Origin: Actinopolyspora lacussalsi
Lineage (GTDB): Bacteria > Actinomycetota > Actinomycetes > Mycobacteriales > Pseudonocardiaceae
Length of the DNA stretch: 64,000 bases
NCBI GenBank assembly: GCA_030803735.1
Contig: JAURUC010000001.1
Span: 1,931,501-1,995,500 of the forward strand
Direction of reading: 5' to 3'
Under the pieces are notes generated by a model. That model was not told the DNA's origin. It did no database searches and saw only the letters and a list, made by a program, of their open reading frames with translations. Shown here piece by piece: positions 19,553-27,118 of the stretch (positions within the stretch are counted from its first letter, which is position 1; the number at the start of each line of letters is the position of its first letter). A program made the position numbers and the translations under genes.

Positions 19553-19971
19553 TGGCTGAGCAGAGTGCCGAACCGTCCGGTTTCGAAGGAGCTGGGGCGG
19601 CGTTGCAGTCGATCCGGGACGAGAACTCCTGGATCCAGCAGCAGATCTCGGGCGGTGGGCTGAGCATGGAACCACAAGCCGCCGACAAGGCGGCCGAGGT
19701 GTACAGATGTGAGGCCGAGGAAGCTGAGTCGCTTGCTGGTAAGGCAGACCGTTTGCAGCAGGTTCCTGGTTTGGGGGCCTATACCTCAGGCCAACAGCTG
19801 GCTGCCAAGTTCGGTCAGAAAGCGAGTAATGGTTCGACCGGTGCGGCGGATCTGCTTAGACAGTTCGCTGACGAGTTGCGACGCAAGGCGAGTCTGTTCG
19901 AGCAGGCCAAGGAGAACTATCAGGCTACCGATGAGCAGATTGCCGGGGATCTGCGGAGGGGCGCACAGTGA
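19552..19971 (+). CDS. ESX/WXG100-like helical protein (inferred secreted)
   Basis: The 139-aa protein has no signal peptide and is predicted almost fully helical: two helix blocks (EGAGAALQSIRDENSWIQQQI and PQAADKAAEVYRCEAEEAESLAGKADRLQQV) separated by Gly-rich turns, then LLRQFADELRRKASLFEQAKENYQATDEQIA. This resembles actinobacterial PE/WXG-related ESX substrates or secretion-associated proteins; the exact WXG triplet is absent (ENSWIQ is the nearest). RBS AGGGAG. Coupled to both neighbours (TGATG before, GTGA after). Confidence 0.7.
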   Translation: MAEQSAEPSGFEGAGAALQSIRDENSWIQQQISGGGLSMEPQAADKAAEVYRCEAEEAESLAGKADRLQQVPGLGAYTSGQQLAAKFGQKASNGSTGAADLLRQFADELRRKASLFEQAKENYQATDEQIAGDLRRGAQ

Positions 19972-20513
19972 GCATGTGGAAGCGGTCATTGATGACTATT
20001 GTTGCGGGCGTAGCGCTGGTCAGCGCTTCCGCGTGTTCGCCAAGTGAAGGCGCTGGTGACGGCTCCTCGGAGACCACAGGGGAATCGCCTTCGGGGGAAG
20101 TATTGGCGAGTGTTAAGCCTTGCGAGATCCTCTCATCGGAAACCTTGAAGTCCTTCGGATTGCAACTTCCTGGAAAACCCGAAGAAATGCTTCCATGGAA
20201 ACCTGCGTGCAAGTATGAGGGAGATCCAGTTGACGCTACTATCATCAAAAATAAACGTCAGACGGTTTCATCTTCTGAGGGAGAATCGAATTGGGCCAAG
20301 TTTGATCGGACGAAGGTGAACGGGCGCCCCGGAGCGACGGCAATTACCAAGGGCTCAACTCAGGCCCGAATCTGCAACGTGATGTTTGATGCTGGCCAGG
20401 GACTTATCCAGGTTCAAGCTCTTGAAGTTGGTCGCTTTGACGAGATTGATGAGTGCGCCAAAGGACTGGAGCTCGCGAAGAAGATCGAGCCGAACGTTCC
20501 TGAGCCCACGTGA
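19968..20513 (+). CDS. DUF3558-type lipoprotein
   Basis: The 181-aa product starts MSMWKRSLMTIVAGVALVSASAC with a lipobox (ASAC, Cys23), so it is an exported lipoprotein. After a Ser/Gly/Glu linker come DUF3558-like landmarks: PCEILSSETLKSFGL, PWKPACKYEG and a C-terminal CAKGLELAKKIE. Starts GTG overlapping the upstream stop by 4 nt with GGAGG 7 nt before. Codon use is less GC-rich than the window (e.g. ATCAAAAATAAACG). In Pseudonocardiales, DUF3558 lipoproteins often follow ESX-like genes. Confidence 0.85.
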   Translation: MSMWKRSLMTIVAGVALVSASACSPSEGAGDGSSETTGESPSGEVLASVKPCEILSSETLKSFGLQLPGKPEEMLPWKPACKYEGDPVDATIIKNKRQTVSSSEGESNWAKFDRTKVNGRPGATAITKGSTQARICNVMFDAGQGLIQVQALEVGRFDEIDECAKGLELAKKIEPNVPEPT

Positions 20514-20579
20514 GCGGGTTGTCGCGGCACGCTGCGCTGGTAGGTGAGCTTCGTTCTCAGCGGGAGTGAGGGCGCGGGT

Positions 20580-20606
20580 AGCGCCTCCGGTGGTGTCGGA
20601 GGCGCT
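20580..20606. terminator. Terminator between the lipoprotein operon and the DUF397 gene
   Basis: AGCGCCTCCG (20580-20589) and CGGAGGCGCT (20597-20606) make a perfect 10-bp stem with a 7-nt loop between two convergent genes. Confidence 0.75.
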
Positions 20607-20623
20607 GTGTCGCCGGGTCCGTC

Positions 20624-20815
20624 TCAGCTGAACCGGTCGGTCTTGACCGCGTGCAGGAACGTCTGCCACTGCGCGCTCGTGGTGGTGAAGTAGCCGAGCG
20701 AGCGGTCCTTGGTGTCGCGGACCGCCGCGCCGTCGCCGACTCGGCCGACCTCCACACAGCTGCTGTTCGGCCCGGACCGGCTCGACTTGCGCCAACCTCG
20801 CGGGGGCATCGTCAT
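20624..20815 (-). CDS. DUF397 protein
   Basis: 63 aa with the DUF397 pattern WRKSSRSGPNSSCVEVG...VRDTKDRSLGYFTTTSAQWQTFLHAVK. DUF397 proteins are actinomycete-specific partners of XRE-DUF5753 regulators, as in the BldB/AbaA-type and WhiJ systems. ATG with GGAAGAG upstream; ATG two codons further in is possible. Third gene behind the regulator at 21093. Confidence 0.9.
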   Translation of the reverse strand: MTMPPRGWRKSSRSGPNSSCVEVGRVGDGAAVRDTKDRSLGYFTTTSAQWQTFLHAVKTDRFS

Positions 20816-20880
20816 ACTCGCTCTTCCGTCTCGTCGTTGCTCTTGGAGATGAGCGCCCGGACTCACCCCCGCAACCTGAT

Positions 20881-21096
20881 TCAGCGCAGCGAACCGAGGA
20901 AAGCAGCCCAAGCTCGACGGTCGAACAACAGCGCCGGGCCGTGCGGACACTTGGAATCCCGCACAGCGGTGACCTCACCGCCCGACAAGGAAGCGGCTTC
21001 CACACACGAGCCTCCATTAGGACCACTGCGGCTGCTCCGCCGCCAGGACACACCGGTCAGCTCTGCCGCGTTCGGCACACTGTCGTAACGCATCAT
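20881..21096 (-). CDS. DUF397 protein, second copy
   Basis: 71 aa: after AAELTGVSWRRSSRSGPNGGSCVEAASL comes VAVRDSK-type VRDSKCPHGPALLFDRRAWAAFLGSLR. Its ATG overlaps the stop of the XRE-DUF5753 gene (ATGA) and AAGGAG lies 5 nt before it, so it is the translationally coupled partner of that regulator. Only about 40% identical by eye to the first copy, so not a recent duplicate. Confidence 0.92.
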   Translation of the reverse strand: MMRYDSVPNAAELTGVSWRRSSRSGPNGGSCVEAASLSGGEVTAVRDSKCPHGPALLFDRRAWAAFLGSLR

Positions 21097-21968
21097 GTCA
21101 ACTCCTTCACGAGTTCGGCGAGGAAATCGGCTGACTCCGCCGGGGACAACGCCTGCTCGGCCAACGACTCGAAGACCCCGTTGAACATGGCCACCTCGTC
21201 GACCTCCTCCAGATAGATCCCACCCCGCTGGTTCTCCAGATACACCACGCCGGGATCACCAACGCGTGGAAATCCCAGCCACTGAAAAGAGCCGAGATGA
21301 CCGCGATGTGGTCCCACGGCGAACGGCATTACCTGGACGGTGACATTCTCCCATTGGCCCGCCTCGGCCAGGTAGTGCAGTTGTTCACGCATCACCTCGG
21401 TGTCGCCCACCTGTCGCCGCAACGCCGCCTCGTCGATCACCGCGTGCATCCACAGTGGATCCTCGGAACGCCACAGTGCCTCCTGCCGCCGCAGCCGTGC
21501 CTCGACCAGCTCGCGAATCCCGACCTCGAAGGGCCCGTCCTCACCACGCACCAGGGCTTCGATGTAGGAGCGGGTCTGCAGGATGCCGGGCGGATATCCC
21601 AGCTCCCACTCCCGGATCCGATCGGCGCCCCACTCCAGGCCGACGTAGATCGAGAACCAGTCCGGCACCGCGCGATTTGCGTCCCACCAACCCTTCTCCT
21701 TGGCGAGTTCGGCCAGCCGCAGATACCACGCGACGCGTTCGTCGGGCACCTCGAAGAGCGTGAGCATCACCTCCAGGTCAGGGCCGCTGATCGTGTTGCG
21801 CATGCTCTCCATGTGGGCGATCTTCGCCGCGTTACAACGAAGTCGTTTTGCCACATCGGACTGTTTCAGCCCTGCTTCCTCACGAAGTCTGCGGACCTCC
21901 TGCGACAACCACCGTCTTCCGACAGTGGGGCTGATCGGCTCCGGGATCGCCGGCCCCGAACTGTTCAT
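21093..21968 (-). CDS. XRE-family regulator with DUF5753 domain
   Basis: The 291-aa protein has an XRE helix-turn-helix (LSQEVRRLREEAGLKQSDVAKRLRCNAAKIAHMES, residues about 20-55) and the DUF5753 sensor domain (EWELGYPPGILQTRSYIEAL, VDEAALRRQVGD-like VIDEAALRRQVGDTEVMREQL, VTVQVMPFAVGPHRGHLGSFQWLGF). The partner DUF397 gene is coupled to its 3' end. ATG at 21968 with AGAGG 5 nt upstream. Immediately upstream lie the TGACT/AGTCA half-sites, its probable operator. Confidence 0.95.
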   Translation of the reverse strand: MNSSGPAIPEPISPTVGRRWLSQEVRRLREEAGLKQSDVAKRLRCNAAKIAHMESMRNTISGPDLEVMLTLFEVPDERVAWYLRLAELAKEKGWWDANRAVPDWFSIYVGLEWGADRIREWELGYPPGILQTRSYIEALVRGEDGPFEVGIRELVEARLRRQEALWRSEDPLWMHAVIDEAALRRQVGDTEVMREQLHYLAEAGQWENVTVQVMPFAVGPHRGHLGSFQWLGFPRVGDPGVVYLENQRGGIYLEEVDEVAMFNGVFESLAEQALSPAESADFLAELVKELT

Positions 21969-22020
21969 ACTCACCTCTTCGAATGACAGCAAAACCGCTT
22001 ACCCGATCGAGCGATTGTGA

Positions 22021-22073
22021 AGTCAAATTGACTAAGTCAATCTGACTATTGCTGACTCGACAACCAAGTCAGC
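22021..22073. promoter_or_regulatory. Cluster of TGACT/AGTCA inverted repeats (putative operator)
   Basis: Three inverted repeats share the half-site TGACT: AGTCAAATTGACT (22021-22033, perfect 6-1-6), AGTCAATCTGACT (22035-22047, 5-3-5), and GCTGACT...AGTCAGC (22051-22057 and 22067-22073, 9-nt spacer). They fill the gap between the XRE-DUF5753 gene and the divergent gene at 22108 and suggest cooperative binding of the regulator. Confidence 0.75.
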
Positions 22074-22107
22074 ACCACTTGTCACGAACACCGTCGAAGA
22101 GGTAACC

Positions 22108-22428
22108 ATGCGTAACACCATGACCCTGTACCGGGTGGTCAACCCCGACTCGCTCGGGTCCTACACCGAGCTGCTGCACCACCAGCCCACCGAGCATCCA
22201 GTCGACGACGCTGAAGCCCTGTCCCGGTTGCGCGAGTGGGCGCTGGCCGTGCTCTACCGCACCGAGGAACGCTTCGGGATGTATCAGATCGCGATCATGC
22301 CGCTGGACCAGCACCACAGACCCGACGAGAACGCCTTCCACGATTTGATCGCCGACGACACCGAGGTCATCGAGGACTACCTCTGCTGGTCCGGATGCTC
22401 CGAACTCGTCCCCGTCTCGGGTGGTTGA
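22108..22428 (+). CDS. 106-aa protein of unknown function, divergent from the XRE-DUF5753 gene
   Basis: Soluble protein (MRNTMTLYRVVNPDSLGSY...) with acid C-terminal part (LIADDTEVIEDYLCWSGCSELV). No domain recognised. ATG with AAGAGG 5 nt upstream and normal codon bias support it. Being next to the TGACT cluster, it is the likeliest target of the neighbouring regulator. Confidence 0.75.
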   Translation: MRNTMTLYRVVNPDSLGSYTELLHHQPTEHPVDDAEALSRLREWALAVLYRTEERFGMYQIAIMPLDQHHRPDENAFHDLIADDTEVIEDYLCWSGCSELVPVSGG

Positions 22429-22644
22429 GCTCGTCCGGCCGGGTTGCGTGAGTGGTTACTCGGCGGAACCTCTGGCACGGCTCTCGCTCCGGGAGACCCG
22501 ACATCGAGTAGCCACCTACGCCACGTCGGGCCTTCCTCGCGAGAGCCGCACCAGAGAACCCGCAGCGGTGCCGACTGCGGGAGTGGTCGGAGTGCGGCCC
22601 GCAAGGGTGGTTGGAGTTCGGCCTCGGGAACATCGCAGGCCGGC

Positions 22645-22664
22645 GATTTCGCGAGAAATCGACG
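22645..22664. repeat. Hairpin repeat, copy 1
   Basis: GATTTC-GCGA-GAAATC folds as a 6-bp stem with a GCGA loop, followed by GACG. The 16-nt core TCGCGAGAAATCGACG recurs at 22710 and 60421. Confidence 0.7.
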
Positions 22665-22705
22665 GAGGCTGGGGCCGTGCCACCGCACTGCTGTACTGAC
22701 GCGAC

Positions 22706-22729
22706 GATCTCGCGAGAAATCGACGCCGC
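22706..22729. repeat. Hairpin repeat, copy 2 (17 nt after the pgsA stop)
   Basis: Its last 20 nt, from 22710, are identical to those at 60421-60440. The stem has one mismatch (GATCTC against GAAATC). On the minus strand it lies in the 3' region of pgsA. Confidence 0.7.
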
Positions 22730-22745
22730 TCCGAGGCCGGGACAG

Positions 22746-23348
22746 TTATCCCGCCCGCGACCGGTAAGCGCCGACCAGCCGCTGACCGACGGTGAACACC
22801 GAAGCCGCGGCCAGCGCCCACAGCGCGACGTCGAGCACGTACGGCACCCCCATCCCGTGCAGCCCCGTCCCCACCAACAGCACCACCAGCCGTTCGGCCC
22901 GCTCGGCCACCCCGGCCGTGGCGGAGAGCCCCTGGGCCTCCGCCCTGGCCTTGACGTAGGAGATGACCTGGGCCGCCACCAGCGAGAGCAGCAGCGCCAG
23001 GCCGCGCGTCTCGTTCCCGGTAGTTACCAGTGCCCACCACAGCAGCGAACCGAACACGGCGCCGTCGGCGATGCGGTCGCAGCCGGCGTCCAGCACTGCC
23101 CCGAAGTCACCGCCGTGCCCCGAGGCACGGGCGACCGCGCCGTCGAGCAGATCGAACAGCAGGAAAACCGTGACGACCAGGGTTCCGGTCAGCAGCCAGC
23201 CGCGCGGGAACAGCGTCACGGCGGCGGCGACGCTGCACACGGTCCCCACCACTGTCACTACATTGGGTGACACACGATGTCGTACCAACCATGCACCGAC
23301 CGGGTCGGTGATCCTGGAAACCGAGGGTCGCGCGAAAACGTTCAACAT
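22746..23348 (-). CDS. pgsA: Phosphatidylinositol-phosphate synthase (CDP-alcohol phosphatidyltransferase)
   Basis: Transfers phosphatidyl from CDP-diacylglycerol to inositol 3-phosphate. The 200-aa membrane protein has the complete CDP-alcohol motif D66-x2-D69-G-x2-A-R-x8-G83-x3-D87-x3-D91 and about six membrane segments. ATG start MLNVFARPSVSRITDPVGAWL matches the mycobacterial PgsA1 start. In mycobacteria it lies between HIT-thrS and the PIM genes patA-pimA; here the PIM genes are missing and a YceI gene lies between it and HIT. Confidence 0.93.
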   Translation of the reverse strand: MLNVFARPSVSRITDPVGAWLVRHRVSPNVVTVVGTVCSVAAAVTLFPRGWLLTGTLVVTVFLLFDLLDGAVARASGHGGDFGAVLDAGCDRIADGAVFGSLLWWALVTTGNETRGLALLLSLVAAQVISYVKARAEAQGLSATAGVAERAERLVVLLVGTGLHGMGVPYVLDVALWALAAASVFTVGQRLVGAYRSRAG

Positions 23349-23544
23349 CGCTTCGTTTCATCCGCCGCCGTACGGGCAGTCACCCGCACAGCGCAGCTTA
23401 ACCGGCGTAGATCAGCGGGCCGAAGCGCACCACGCGACAACAGCTCGCACCGGATGATTTCCGTCACAACCTGGATTGCCCCGAACGGGGAAGGCGTTGT
23501 CTCGCTCGGAAACAATTTCCCCGACACCCTCCGGAGGTCCCGAC

Positions 23545-24084
23545 ATGACCGAAACCGCTACCATTCCCGGCTACACCGTGGGCACCTGGGACATCGACGC
23601 GGTGCACTCCGACATCGAGTTCACCCTGCGACACATGGGGGTGGGTCGCTCGCGCGGGCGTTTCGACAAGTTCGAGGGGCAGATCGTGACCGCGGCGGAC
23701 CCGCTGGAGTCGAGCGTGACCGCCACGATCGACGCCACCTCGATCAACACCGGCAACGCCGACCGGGACGCCCACGTCCGCAACGAGGACTTCCTGGACA
23801 CGGACAACTACCCCACCGCGACCTTCCGGTCCACCGGCATCCGCCAGGACGGCGAGGACTGGATCATCGACGGTGACTTCACCCTCCACGGGGTCACCGT
23901 TCCGGTGTCGCTGGAAACCGAGCCGGGCGGCTTCACCGACACCCCCGACGGCGGCAAGCTGCTGGGGCTCTCGGCGAGCACCACGCTGAACCGCACCGAC
24001 TTCAAGGTCGGACCCGACGGCGGGGCCATGCTCGGCGAGAAGGTCAAGATCACGCTGGAGATCGAGGCCACCCTGCGGAACTGA
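23545..24084 (+). CDS. YceI-family lipid-binding lipocalin-like protein
   Basis: The 179-aa protein has the YceI fold pattern: GTWDIDAVHSDIEFTLRHMGVGRSRGRFDKFEGQIV, ATIDATSINTGNADRDAHVRNEDFLDTDNYPTATF and DGDFTLHGVTVPVSLE. No signal peptide, so cytosolic. YceI proteins bind isoprenoids or other lipids. ATG with GGAGG 7 nt upstream. It is read opposite to pgsA and to HIT, so a single insertion into the pgsA-HIT-thrS order. Confidence 0.95.
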   Translation: MTETATIPGYTVGTWDIDAVHSDIEFTLRHMGVGRSRGRFDKFEGQIVTAADPLESSVTATIDATSINTGNADRDAHVRNEDFLDTDNYPTATFRSTGIRQDGEDWIIDGDFTLHGVTVPVSLETEPGGFTDTPDGGKLLGLSASTTLNRTDFKVGPDGGAMLGEKVKITLEIEATLRN

Positions 24085-24168
24085 CCCCGGGGAACCGAGC
24101 TCGCGGAGTCGGCCGATGCCCTCCCGCCGTGTCGTCGCGGGGCGTGGGTCTTTCCGCTTCTGAAACAT

Positions 24169-24198
24169 CGGGGCCGCGCGGAGAAACGCGCGGCCCCG
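24169..24198. terminator. Strong bidirectional terminator between yceI and the HIT gene
   Basis: CGGGGCCGCGCG (24169-24180) and CGCGCGGCCCCG (24187-24198) form a perfect 12-bp stem with the loop GAGAAA, between convergent genes. Confidence 0.85.
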
Positions 24199-24203
24199 TG
24201 AAC

Positions 24204-24854
24204 TCACTCCACCCGCTGCCAGGCGTCGGAGAGCAACTCCCGGGTGTCGCCCAGCAACTGGGGCAATACCCGGGTGTGGCCGATCACCGGCATGAAGTTG
24301 GAGTCGCCACCCCAGCGCGGGACGACGTGCTGATGCAGGTGCGCGGCGATCCCGGCACCGGCCACCGGCCCCTGGTTCAGCCCGATGTTGAACCCGTGCG
24401 GCGCGGAAACGCTGCGAATCACCCGCATGGCGCGTTGGGTGAACTCCGCTACGGCCACGGTCTCCCCCGGCGTGAGCTCGGTGTAGTCGGCGACGTGCCG
24501 GTACGGCAGCACCATCAGGTGTCCGGGGTTGTACGGGTACAGGTTCAGCACCGCGAACACGAGCTCGTCCCTCGCCACGATCAGCGAGTCCTCGTCGGAA
24601 CGATCATCGCCGAGCAGGTGGCAGAACGGACATCCGTCGCTGTTCTCCCCGGTGGGCTTGTTCTCGCCCTGGATGTAGGTCAACCGGTGCGGGGTCCACA
24701 ACCGCTGCAACGCGTCGGGGACACCGATGCCGTGCTGCGTGCTCGTCTCCGGGCCCGGTTCGCCCGCCGTGGATTCCCCGAGGCCGGAGGTTCCCGCACC
24801 GCTCGCGGGCTCCTCCGGCTCGTCGTCGGTGCCGTTGTGGGGCAGTCGTGTCAC
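24204..24854 (-). CDS. HIT-domain AP4A phosphorylase-type protein
   Basis: The 216-aa protein has CPFC (a zinc-site like pair), [23 protein letters not shown] and the histidine triad [11 protein letters not shown]. Homologous to the actinobacterial diadenosine tetraphosphate phosphorylase encoded next to thrS. The first 50 residues are acid and variable. GTG overlaps the thrS stop by 4 nt, so the pair is co-translated. Confidence 0.93.
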   Translation of the reverse strand: MTRLPHNGTDDEPEEPASGAGTSGLGESTAGEPGPETSTQHGIGVPDALQRLWTPHRLTYIQGENKPTGENSDGCPFCHLLGDDRSDEDSLIVARDELVFAVLNLYPYNPGHLMVLPYRHVADYTELTPGETVAVAEFTQRAMRVIRSVSAPHGFNIGLNQGPVAGAGIAAHLHQHVVPRWGGDSNFMPVIGHTRVLPQLLGDTRELLSDAWQRVE

Positions 24855-26914
24855 GCCAGCTCCGCTCCGAAGTTCTCCGCGCTCGGCGAAGCGTTCTCGC
24901 GACGCTCCACCCAGTTGGTCAGGGCCGCCGCGGCCTGCTCGACCGGTATCTCGTTGAGCTGGCTCCCGTCGCGGAAGCGGAACGACACCGCGTCGGCTTC
25001 GACGTCCTTACCACCCGCCAGCACCATGAACGGCACCTTCTGGGTGGTGTGGTTGCGGATCTTCTTCTGCATCCGGTCGTCGCCGCTGTCGATCTCGACC
25101 CGCAGCCCCTTGGAGCGCAGCACGTCGAAGACGCGCTCCAGGTGCGGCAGGTGCTCGTCGGCGATGGGGATCCCCACTGCCTGCACCGGCGACAGCCAGG
25201 CGGGGAACGCTCCGGCGTAGTGCTCGGTGAGCACACCGAAGAAGCGCTCGATGGAACCGAACAGCGCACGGTGGATCTTGATCGGGCGCTGCTTGGAACC
25301 GTCGGCGGCGGTGTACTCCAGATCGAACCGTTCCGGCAGGTCGTAGTCGACCTGGATGGTCGACATCTGCCAGCTCCTGCCGAGCGCGTCCTTGGCCTGC
25401 ACGGAGATCTTCGGGCCGTAGAAGGCGGCGCCGCCCGGGTCCGGAACCAGTTCCAGCCCCGAGCTCTCGGCGGCCTCCCGCAACGAGTCGGTGGCACGCT
25501 GCCACTGCTCGTCGGTGCCCGAGTACTTCTCCTCGTTGCGGGTGGACAGCTCCAGGTAGAAGTCTTCCAGGCCGTAGTCGCGCAGCAGGTTCAGCACGAA
25601 GCCGAGCAGCGACTTCAGCTCGTCCTGCAGCTGGTCCGGGCTGCAGTAGATGTGCGCGTCGTCCTGGGTCATGCCGCGCACCCGGGTGAGGCCGTGCACC
25701 ACCCCGGACTTCTCGTAGCGGTACACCGACCCGAACTCGAACAACCGCAGCGGCAGCTCACGGTAGGAGCGCCCGCGTGAGCGGTAGATGAGGTTGTGGA
25801 ACGGACAGTTCATCGGCTTGAGGTAGTAGTCCTGCCCGGGTTTGCGCAGCTCCCCGTTCTCGTCGTACTCCTCGTCGAGGTGCATCGGGGGGAACATGCC
25901 GTCGGCGTACCACCCGAGGTGCCCGGAGGTCTCGAACAGCGCGCTCTTGGTGATGTGCGGCGAGTTGACGAACTGGTACCCGGCCTGCTCGTGCCTGCGC
26001 CGGGAGTAGTCCTCCAGCTCGCGACGGATGATGCCGCCCTTGGGGTGGAACACCGGCAGACCGGAGCCGACCTCCTCGGGGAAGGAGAACAGGTCCAGTT
26101 CCGCCCCGATCCTGCGGTGGTCCCGGCGTTCCGCCTCGGCCAACCACTCCAGGTGCGCGTCGAGCGCTTCCTTGGACTCCCAGGCTGTCCCGTAGATCCG
26201 CTGCAGCTGCCGGTTGCTCTGGTCGCCGCGCCAGTAGGCGGCCGCGACCCGGGTCAGCTTGAAGGCGGGCAGGAAACGGGTGTGCGGCACGTGCGGCCCC
26301 CTGCAGAGGTCGCCCCACACGGTCTCCCCGTGGCGGTCGATGTTGTCGTAGACGGTCAGCTCACCGTCGCCGACCTCCATGACCTCGCTGGTGTCGACCT
26401 CGTCGGAGCCGGACTTGAGATCGACGAGTTCGAGCTTGTAGGGCTCCGAGGCCAGTTCGGCACGCGCGTCGTCCAGCGAGGTGTACTCGCGACGCTGGAA
26501 CTTCTGCCCCGACTTGACGAGCTGCTTCATGCGCTTCTCCAGCGCCCGCAGGTCCTCCGGGGTGAACGGCCGATCGACGTCGAAGTCGTAGTAGAAACCG
26601 TCCTTGACCGGCGGCCCGACACCCAACTTGGCTTCCGGGAACAGCTGCTGCACGGCCTGCGCCAGCACGTGGGCGGTGGAGTGGCGGATGACGCTGCGCC
26701 CCTCTTCGGTGTCGGCCGCCACGGCCGCCACCTCGGTGTCGGTTTCGGGCACCCAGGCCAGGTCACGCAGCCGTCCCTCGTCGTCGCGCACGACGACGAC
26801 CGCCTCGGGGCCCTTGGAAGGCAACCCCGCCTGCTGGACGGCGTCGCCGGCCGTAGTGCCCGCCGGTACCTTCACCCGGGATTCCTGCTGGGCTTGGGAC
26901 GGCGAGACTGACAC
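24851..26914 (-). CDS. thrS: Threonyl-tRNA synthetase
   Basis: Charges tRNA-Thr. 687 aa: TGS domain, second additional domain with [16 protein letters not shown] and the editing site, class II core with motif 2 ([13 protein letters not shown] [27 protein letters not shown]), zinc-binding residues in PMNCPFHN, and the C-terminal anticodon domain ([19 protein letters not shown]). GTG start with AGGAG 5 nt before. No T-box leader was seen upstream. First gene of thrS-HIT. Confidence 0.98.
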   Translation of the reverse strand: MSVSPSQAQQESRVKVPAGTTAGDAVQQAGLPSKGPEAVVVVRDDEGRLRDLAWVPETDTEVAAVAADTEEGRSVIRHSTAHVLAQAVQQLFPEAKLGVGPPVKDGFYYDFDVDRPFTPEDLRALEKRMKQLVKSGQKFQRREYTSLDDARAELASEPYKLELVDLKSGSDEVDTSEVMEVGDGELTVYDNIDRHGETVWGDLCRGPHVPHTRFLPAFKLTRVAAAYWRGDQSNRQLQRIYGTAWESKEALDAHLEWLAEAERRDHRRIGAELDLFSFPEEVGSGLPVFHPKGGIIRRELEDYSRRRHEQAGYQFVNSPHITKSALFETSGHLGWYADGMFPPMHLDEEYDENGELRKPGQDYYLKPMNCPFHNLIYRSRGRSYRELPLRLFEFGSVYRYEKSGVVHGLTRVRGMTQDDAHIYCSPDQLQDELKSLLGFVLNLLRDYGLEDFYLELSTRNEEKYSGTDEQWQRATDSLREAAESSGLELVPDPGGAAFYGPKISVQAKDALGRSWQMSTIQVDYDLPERFDLEYTAADGSKQRPIKIHRALFGSIERFFGVLTEHYAGAFPAWLSPVQAVGIPIADEHLPHLERVFDVLRSKGLRVEIDSGDDRMQKKIRNHTTQKVPFMVLAGGKDVEADAVSFRFRDGSQLNEIPVEQAAAALTNWVERRENASPSAENFGAELA

Positions 26915-27118
26915 GGTTACTCCTACGGTTTGCTGCTCGAACGAACGTTTGTCGGCAACCCGGTCCGGCGGAGTTCACGGGAAACCCCACCGCCGGGCCG
27001 AGGAAACCCTCCTGTCGATGCTATCGGCCAGCTCCACGGCCACCGCCATCCGGCTCGTGGGCCTCCCCACGCCGGCTCGGCCCCGCACCGGACCGGCGGC
27101 CAACCGCTGGTGACGCTT

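Larger units (their letters stand above)
22429..22745. other. 317-bp intergenic region with two copies of a hairpin repeat
   Basis: No supported gene. It contains two copies of the TCGCGAGAAATCGACG element described separately, plus the repeated phrase GGAGT.CGG around 22577-22625. Confidence 0.5.

Noticed and set aside
26915..27118. Possible T-box or other leader upstream of thrS
   Set aside because: No T-box sequence, specifier loop or attenuator hairpin was visible in the short gap.
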